Positions 59,232 through 64,000 of a stretch of DNA of 64,000 bases are shown piece after piece. The notes below the pieces were generated by a model. That model made no database searches. It saw only the letters and a list, made by a program, of their open reading frames with translations, and had not been told where the DNA came from. Origin of the DNA: Rhodanobacteraceae bacterium (lineage in GTDB: Bacteria; Pseudomonadota; Gammaproteobacteria; Xanthomonadales; Rhodanobacteraceae); NCBI GenBank assembly GCA_004299555.1, contig SCQU01000005.1:1-64000 (forward strand), written 5' to 3'. Made by a program: the position numbers and the translations under genes. Position 1 is the first letter of the stretch. Every line of letters begins with the position of its first letter.

Positions 59232-60446
59232 ATGCAATCAGAACGCGTGGAATTTCCCGGTCATGACGGCAGCCGATTGGCGGCCCGGCTCGACTTGCCG
59301 GCAATGACACCGCGCGCATACGCGCTGTTCGCGCATTGCTTCACCTGCAGCAAGGACGTGCTGGCAGCCTCGCGCATCAGCACGGCGCTGAACGAACAGG
59401 GCATCGCCGTGCTGCGTTTCGACTTCACCGGGTTGGGCATGAGCGAAGGCGAATTTGCCAACACCAATTTCAGCTCCAACGTGGCCGACCTGCTGTGCGC
59501 GGCAAACTTCCTGCGTAAACGGCATGCAGCGCCGTCGCTGTTGATCGGGCATAGCCTGGGCGGCGCTGCCGTGCTGTCGGTGGCGCCGGACATCCCCGAA
59601 GTGCGTGCGGTGGCGACCCTGGGGGCTCCGGCCAAACCGCTGCATGTGGCCGATCTGTTGGGCCGTGAGGCGTTGGCCCGGCTCGATACCGAACAGGAAG
59701 TGGCGGTGTCCCTGGGTGGACGCCCGTTTCGCATCCAGCGGCAATTCCTGGAAGACCTCAAGGCGCAGCACTTGCGTGCGCGCATCGCCGCGTTGCGCTG
59801 CGCGCTGCTGGTGATGCACGCGCCAGCGGACGAGGTGGTCGGCGTCGATCAAGCGCGGCGGATTTTCGAGGCGGCGCGACATCCCAAGAGTTTCGTCGCG
59901 CTGAACGGCGCCAATCACCTGCTGACCCAACGCCGGCACGCGGCTTATGCGGCCAGGGTGATCGCCGCGTGGGTGGAACCTTACTTGCCCGAAACGGCCG
60001 CGGACGAAGCCTTGGCCGCGGGCCAGGTGCGCGTGGCCGAAAGCGGGGCCGGCCGCTACACCCAGCGGGTGCAGACGGGCCGCCATCGAATGCTCGCGGA
60101 CGAGCCGACCAGCGCCGGGGGCGACGACGCCGGTCCCGGCCCGTTCGACTATCTGCTGGCGGCCCTGGGCACCTGCACCACGATGACGCTGCGCATGGTA
60201 GCCGAACGCAAGGGCTGGCAGCTGCCGCCGCTCGAGGTCACGCTGCAGCATCGCCATGTCCACGCACAAGATTGCGCAGATTGCGAATCGGCCCAGGGCA
60301 AGGTGCTCGAGATTGACCGAACGCTGCGGCTGCCGGCGTCGATCGCTCCGGCCATTCGCCAGCAACTGCTGGACATTGCCGACCGTTGCCCGGTGCATCG
60401 CGCACTGACCGGCGAGATCAAGGTGCGAACACACGCCACCGAGTGA
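59232..60446 (+). CDS. Alpha/beta hydrolase-OsmC fusion
   Basis: A 404-residue two-domain protein. Residues 1-255 are a serine alpha/beta hydrolase: nucleophile Ser107 in IGHSLGGAAV, acid in APADEVVG, His in GANHLLTQ. Residues about 270-404 are an OsmC/Ohr fold with the two redox cysteines in LGTCTTMTLRMVAERK and DRCPVHRAL, which reduces organic peroxides. AGGAG eight bases before the ATG at 59232 decides among three possible starts. The fused esterase may release an acyl or peroxy substrate for the peroxidase half. A DUF427 gene follows after 45 bases. Confidence 0.9.
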   Translation: MQSERVEFPGHDGSRLAARLDLPAMTPRAYALFAHCFTCSKDVLAASRISTALNEQGIAVLRFDFTGLGMSEGEFANTNFSSNVADLLCAANFLRKRHAAPSLLIGHSLGGAAVLSVAPDIPEVRAVATLGAPAKPLHVADLLGREALARLDTEQEVAVSLGGRPFRIQRQFLEDLKAQHLRARIAALRCALLVMHAPADEVVGVDQARRIFEAARHPKSFVALNGANHLLTQRRHAAYAARVIAAWVEPYLPETAADEALAAGQVRVAESGAGRYTQRVQTGRHRMLADEPTSAGGDDAGPGPFDYLLAALGTCTTMTLRMVAERKGWQLPPLEVTLQHRHVHAQDCADCESAQGKVLEIDRTLRLPASIAPAIRQQLLDIADRCPVHRALTGEIKVRTHATE

Positions 60447-60491
60447 AACCACCGGCACCCTTTCCCATCACTCGCAACAAAGGAGACCACC

Positions 60492-60773
60492 ATGCGCGCC
60501 ATCTGGAAAGACCAGATCATCGCCGAGAGCGATCACACCATCGTGGTCGAAGGCAATCACTATTTTCCGCCGGAGTCGCTCAAGCACGATTATGTTCGCG
60601 ACAGTGACCGGCACTCGACGTGCCCGTGGAAAGGCGCAGCCAGCTATTTTGATGTCCTCGTGGATGGTGAGATCAACCCGGGGGCGGCGTGGTACTACCC
60701 CGAGCCCAAGCCGGCGGCCGCCAACATCCGCGGGTATGTCGCATTCTGGCAAGACGTGACGGTAGTGCCGTGA
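60492..60773 (+). CDS. DUF427 protein (second copy)
   Basis: A 93-residue paralogue of the gene at 44991: MRAIWKDQIIAESDHTIVVEG, NHYFPPESL, STCPWKGAASYFDVL and IRGYVAFWQDV. Same length and most of the same residues. AAAGGAGA precedes the ATG. It is placed directly after the hydrolase-OsmC fusion, suggesting a stress-related role. Confidence 0.87.
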   Translation: MRAIWKDQIIAESDHTIVVEGNHYFPPESLKHDYVRDSDRHSTCPWKGAASYFDVLVDGEINPGAAWYYPEPKPAAANIRGYVAFWQDVTVVP

Positions 60774-60800
60774 AACGGCCATGAGGAGGCGCGTACCGGC

Positions 60801-62297
60801 ATGTTGAAGGCTCCGCGAAAGCGTATCGCGGCACCCGCCACACCCGGCCGGCGGCACGGCTGGGCGGGTTTGCTGCTGCTTGGTGTGGCACTGGTCGGGC
60901 TTTCCGGTTGCGCCGCGCGAACCTGGAATACCCGCATTAAACCCATCGGGGTAGAGGACCGCTACGAGTTCAAGACACGGTTCCCGCATCCACCCCGCGA
61001 CACCTTCGTCGTGCTTGCCTTCTCTGGTGGTGGCACCCGCGCGGCGGCTTTCAGTTTTGGCGTGCTGGAAAAACTGCGCGATACCGTCGTTACGGTGGAC
61101 GGGCAGTCAACGCGACTGCTCGATCTGGTCGATGTGATCACCTCGGTTTCCGGCGGCAGCTATACCGCCGCGTACTACGGCTTGTTCGGCGACCGCATAT
61201 TCAGCGATTTCCCTCGCCGTTTCCTTTACCGCAACTGGCAAGGCGAGTTTCTGGGCTTGCTGTGGCGCCCCGATAATCTGCTCTCGATCGCCGGCCGCCA
61301 CTACAACCGCAGCGATATGGTCGCCGCGTACCTCAATCGCACGCTTTTCGACGGCAAGACCTTTGCCGACCTGTCGCCGGCGGGCCTGCCGATGGTCATC
61401 CTCAACGCCAGCGACCTCAACAACGCCACCACGTTTTCCTTCATCCAGCAGCAGTTCGACTTTCTCTGCTCGGATCTGTCGACCTATCCGGTGGCCAACG
61501 CGGTCATGGCATCGGCTGCCGTGCCGGGACCCTTCGCGCCGATCGCGCTGCGCAATTATCCCGATTGCCCGCAGCGGCACCAGCCATGGGTCGCCCAGTC
61601 GTTGGCGCACGACGACCTGCTGTCGCGTCGCTATGCCGTGGCGCTGGCGCTCTCGCGCTACGACGATCCGAAACAGATGCCGATCCTGCGCCTGGTCGAT
61701 GGCGGTATCACCGACAATCTCGGCGTGCGCGGCTCGATGATGAGTCCGGTGGCGCAATACGGCGACGTGCCGGACATGGCCGGCGCATTCACGCCGGAAC
61801 AACTGCGCCGGGTGCGGCACGTGCTGGTCATCATCGCCAATGCGCAGGTCTATGCACCCTATCGGTGGTCGGAACAGGGGCGCGATCCGGATGTGATCGA
61901 CACCTTGCGTGCCTCCTTCGATGCATCGCTTGGCATTCTCAACAACGAAACCGCAGGGCTGGCGAAGCGTGGTTTCCTGATGTGGGGCCGGCACGTCAAC
62001 GCGATGCGGCCGCCGGGTGCGCCCCGGGCTGACGTGAACTTTGCCGTGCTGACCTTCAACCAGATCAGGGATGCTGCCGAGCGGCGGCGCTTCAATGCCA
62101 TGCCGACCACGTTTCACCTGCGTGCCGACCAGGTCGACGCGCTGCGCGCGCTGGCTGGCCGTCTGCTGACCCAGGCGCCGGAGTTCCAGAACTTCCTGCG
62201 TGAACTGCACGGCGGCGAATCCGCCAGCCGACCCGGCGAAGAGGGAACTGGACGCCCCACGGAAATGACTTCACCCGCCGCGAACGCTCGTCGATGA
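60801..62297 (+). CDS. Patatin-like phospholipase lipoprotein
   Basis: A 498-residue lipoprotein. The signal peptide ends in lipobox LSGC (about residue 37). The patatin oxyanion motif is AFSGGGTRAAAFSFG; the Ser nucleophile lies in TSVSGGSYTAAYYG; the catalytic Asp is in LVDGGITDNLG. The Ser-Asp dyad is thus complete. It would act as an acyl hydrolase on the envelope. The PagL-like gene follows on the same strand. Confidence 0.9.
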   Translation: MLKAPRKRIAAPATPGRRHGWAGLLLLGVALVGLSGCAARTWNTRIKPIGVEDRYEFKTRFPHPPRDTFVVLAFSGGGTRAAAFSFGVLEKLRDTVVTVDGQSTRLLDLVDVITSVSGGSYTAAYYGLFGDRIFSDFPRRFLYRNWQGEFLGLLWRPDNLLSIAGRHYNRSDMVAAYLNRTLFDGKTFADLSPAGLPMVILNASDLNNATTFSFIQQQFDFLCSDLSTYPVANAVMASAAVPGPFAPIALRNYPDCPQRHQPWVAQSLAHDDLLSRRYAVALALSRYDDPKQMPILRLVDGGITDNLGVRGSMMSPVAQYGDVPDMAGAFTPEQLRRVRHVLVIIANAQVYAPYRWSEQGRDPDVIDTLRASFDASLGILNNETAGLAKRGFLMWGRHVNAMRPPGAPRADVNFAVLTFNQIRDAAERRRFNAMPTTFHLRADQVDALRALAGRLLTQAPEFQNFLRELHGGESASRPGEEGTGRPTEMTSPAANARR

Positions 62298-62374
62298 ATC
62301 CTTTGTCGCACTGGCTGCCTCTATGGATCAGGGAACGATGCTTTCGCTGACCGCGAACGGCGCCATAACAGCCC

Positions 62375-62923
62375 ATGAACCCGCCAACCAGCTTCAATCA
62401 ATGTGCTTCGGGCAAAGCGGCCCGGCGGCGTGCAGCGCGCCATTGGCGCATACGCGCGACCATCGCGGCGACCGTTGTATGGGTGTGCCTATGGAGCGCC
62501 GCCGCGCAGGCGCGCGTCGAGGTGTCTGCTGGGCGCAGCTTCACGTCGCATCACCAGTGGACCGACGCCGGTTTCATCGAATGGGTGGGTGCAGCGCGGC
62601 CCGTGTGGAGGCTGCACTGGGCACCTGCATTCGGGCTGGGTCGTTTCAGCGCCCGCCGCAACTCCACGGACCTGCGTCTGCATCATGCGGTCTGGGTCGG
62701 CGCGGCCGGGGCCCGACTCTACTTGTGGCGACAGGCGTTCTTCGGCTCCCAGGCCGCCGCGACCGGAGGCCGGACCGACGCGCTGAGTTCACCCTACGAA
62801 TTTGTCAGCAGCCTCGGTTGGCAGGGGCGTCACTGGCAGCTGCTGGTGCGGCACATCTCGAACGGCGACCTGCACAAACCCAATCACGGCGAGACCATGC
62901 TGCTGGTCGGCATGGCATTTTGA
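62375..62923 (+). CDS. pagL: PagL-like lipid A 3-O-deacylase
   Basis: A 182-residue outer-membrane beta-barrel with a long N-terminal signal sequence (to about residue 46, ending AQA). The C-terminal RHISNGDLHKPNHG and the final aromatic F match the PagL/acyloxyacyl hydrolase motif (His-Ser pair, then Pro-Asn). It removes the 3-linked acyl chain from lipid A. Alternating hydrophobic strands run through the middle. Confidence 0.75.
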   Translation: MNPPTSFNQCASGKAARRRAARHWRIRATIAATVVWVCLWSAAAQARVEVSAGRSFTSHHQWTDAGFIEWVGAARPVWRLHWAPAFGLGRFSARRNSTDLRLHHAVWVGAAGARLYLWRQAFFGSQAAATGGRTDALSSPYEFVSSLGWQGRHWQLLVRHISNGDLHKPNHGETMLLVGMAF

Positions 62924-62989
62924 TGATCCGAGGCCACTGACCATGACCCGACCGGATTGTCCTCGACGTTCAGCTGCGCTGGTTCCCTC

Positions 62990-63032
62990 TCCCTTCGGGA
63001 GGGGGTGCCCCGGCAGGGGCGGGTGAGGGTCC
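62990..63032. repeat. Dispersed palindromic element
   Basis: CCCTCTCCC-TTC-GGGAGGGGG followed by GCCCCGGCAGGGGC and GGGTGAGGGT, the same composite arrangement as at 22761-22803. It lies between the PagL-like gene and the sigma factor. Confidence 0.7.
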
Positions 63033-63227
63033 GCACTTGCGCGTGGTCGCCAGGCGCTGGCCGTTTGGCGCTGCGCGCCACCACGGAGCTCTTGACCATG
63101 GATGGCGGTTCTCCCGGTGGGAAAAGGAAAAAACCAGCTGAAACTCAGGGACAATCAAGTGACCCGAACAACGACCATCTCGCCAGCGCACGCGCCTTCC
63201 CGCGAACCCTCCCGACCGAGCAAGCCC

Positions 63228-63737
63228 ATGTCCAACCGCACCGCACTGATTGAAGCCGCGCGCCGGGGCGACGAAGCCGCCCTGCTCCTGTTGCTGCAGG
63301 ACAGCCAGCCGGATCTGCGGCGCATTGCCGCCACGCAGTGCGCTTCGGCGGCCGATGCCGACGACGCCGTGCAGGAAAGCCTGTGGTTGGTATACAAGCG
63401 CATTGGTGCGCTGCGGACGGTCAGCTCTTTTGGCGCATGGGCCTTTTCAATCGTCCGGCGTGAGTGCCAGCGCCTGATGCAGCGCATGCGCGGCCAAACC
63501 GAATTGCCGGCCGAGGATCACCGGATCTTCGCCTATTACACGACGCCGGGTTTGCGCATCGACCTGGTCACGGCCATCCAGTCGCTGCCCGAGAAATACC
63601 GCGAAGCGATCATCCTGCGTGATTTCGAAGAATATTCGATCACCGAAATCTCCCACGCGCTGCGGCTGAGCCGTGCGGCGGTGAAAAGCCGCATCCATCG
63701 CGGCCGGCAGATGATCCGTGAATACCTTGCGGACTGA
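63228..63737 (+). CDS. ECF-type RNA polymerase sigma factor
   Basis: A 169-residue sigma factor with region 2 (ADDAVQESLWLVYKRIGAL, then WAFSIVRRECQRLMQR) and region 4 (IQSLPEKYREAIILRDFEEYSITEISHALRLSRAAVKSRIHRGRQ). No anti-sigma gene is adjacent. A start at an upstream in-frame codon is possible. Target promoters are unknown. Confidence 0.88.
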   Translation: MSNRTALIEAARRGDEAALLLLLQDSQPDLRRIAATQCASAADADDAVQESLWLVYKRIGALRTVSSFGAWAFSIVRRECQRLMQRMRGQTELPAEDHRIFAYYTTPGLRIDLVTAIQSLPEKYREAIILRDFEEYSITEISHALRLSRAAVKSRIHRGRQMIREYLAD

Positions 63738-63765
63738 AACGTCTGCAGCCGCCAGGCGTCCGACC

Positions 63766-64000
63766 ATGCGTCGGGTTGCACAGATCCTGCTGGTCGCGCT
63801 GATCGTGGCGCTGCTGGTTGTCGGCTGGCGCGACGGCGTATCGCTCCAAGCCCTGAAAAACTCGCGGGACATCCTGCTGGCGCTGAATGCCGCACGCCCG
63901 CTGGCGTTTGCGGCGGCGTTCTTTGCCCTGTATGTGATCGCGACGGCCATCTCGCTGCCCATCGCGGAGCTGATGACCGTCGCCGCCGGCGTGCTGTTCG
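63766..64000 (+). CDS. TVP38/DedA-type membrane protein, cut by the window end
   Basis: The first 78 codons of a membrane protein: MRRVAQILLVALIVALLVVGW, then PLAFAAAFFALYVIATAISLPIAELMTVAAGVLF. The last part is the start of the SNARE-associated/VTT domain. Starts 28 bases after the sigma factor stop on the same strand. Confidence 0.75.
   Translation, partial: MRRVAQILLVALIVALLVVGWRDGVSLQALKNSRDILLALNAARPLAFAAAFFALYVIATAISLPIAELMTVAAGVLF

Overview
The window is high-GC DNA with dense, mostly intact coding. It looks like a chromosome of a gammaproteobacterium of the order Xanthomonadales (Lysobacterales), plausibly a Rhodanobacteraceae-type organism. The evidence is the set of neighbours: a polysaccharide/O-antigen cluster next to cystathionine gamma-lyase/metB (the conserved LPS locus of Xanthomonas), an rhlB/trxA/rho block, ftsEX next to rpoH, pilU, and many short GC-rich palindromic intergenic repeats. 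No species can be named from the sequence alone.

Layout. (1) About 0.2-19 kb: surface polysaccharide region. It holds GDP-mannose supply (xanB), GDP-D-rhamnose synthesis (gmd, rmd), an ABC exporter with a carbohydrate-binding Wzt (wzm/wzt), several glycosyltransferases (GT-C, a double GT4, GT4, GT2) and two methyltransferases carrying DUF4214-like domains. Transsulfuration genes (CBS and cystathionine gamma-lyase) are interleaved. Together they suggest an A-band-like D-rhamnose polymer made by the ABC-transporter route. (2) About 19-39.7 kb: housekeeping and envelope genes: OmpA-like/DUF4398 pair, pilU, sppA, a MATE pump, priA, rpoH, ung, a double-receiver protein, ftsX/ftsE, rhlB, trxA, rho and a LOG-family gene. 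Notable regulatory DNA here includes inverted perfect DnaA boxes before priA, a tandem 95-bp repeat array after priA, and a CIRCE element before rpoH. (3) 39.8-40 kb: a tRNA-Arg(CCG) preceded by a truncated 5' half-copy. (4) 40.5-43.0 kb: a four-gene bufferin-type RiPP operon (DUF2282 precursor, DUF692 enzyme, DUF2063 partner, DoxX membrane protein), the most interesting system in the window and probably concerned with copper.

(5) 43.3-47.6 kb: scattered single genes (SDR, DUF427, alpha/beta hydrolase, aldo/keto reductase). (6) 47.7-52.9 kb: a mercury-resistance locus (merC, merR, merA, a small Cys-Cys mercury transporter, and a second MerA-like flavoprotein), with two MerR-type operator/promoters that both show the diagnostic 19-bp spacer. 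(7) 52.9-58.1 kb: a stress/detoxification group (sterol desaturase family, NrtS-like, two AhpD-like proteins, HAD dehalogenase, DoxX, EthD) beside a divergent AraC regulator. (8) 58.4-64 kb: CBS-domain protein, alpha/beta-hydrolase-OsmC fusion, second DUF427 paralogue, patatin lipoprotein, PagL-like lipid A deacylase, an ECF sigma factor and the start of a TVP38/DedA membrane protein cut by the window edge.
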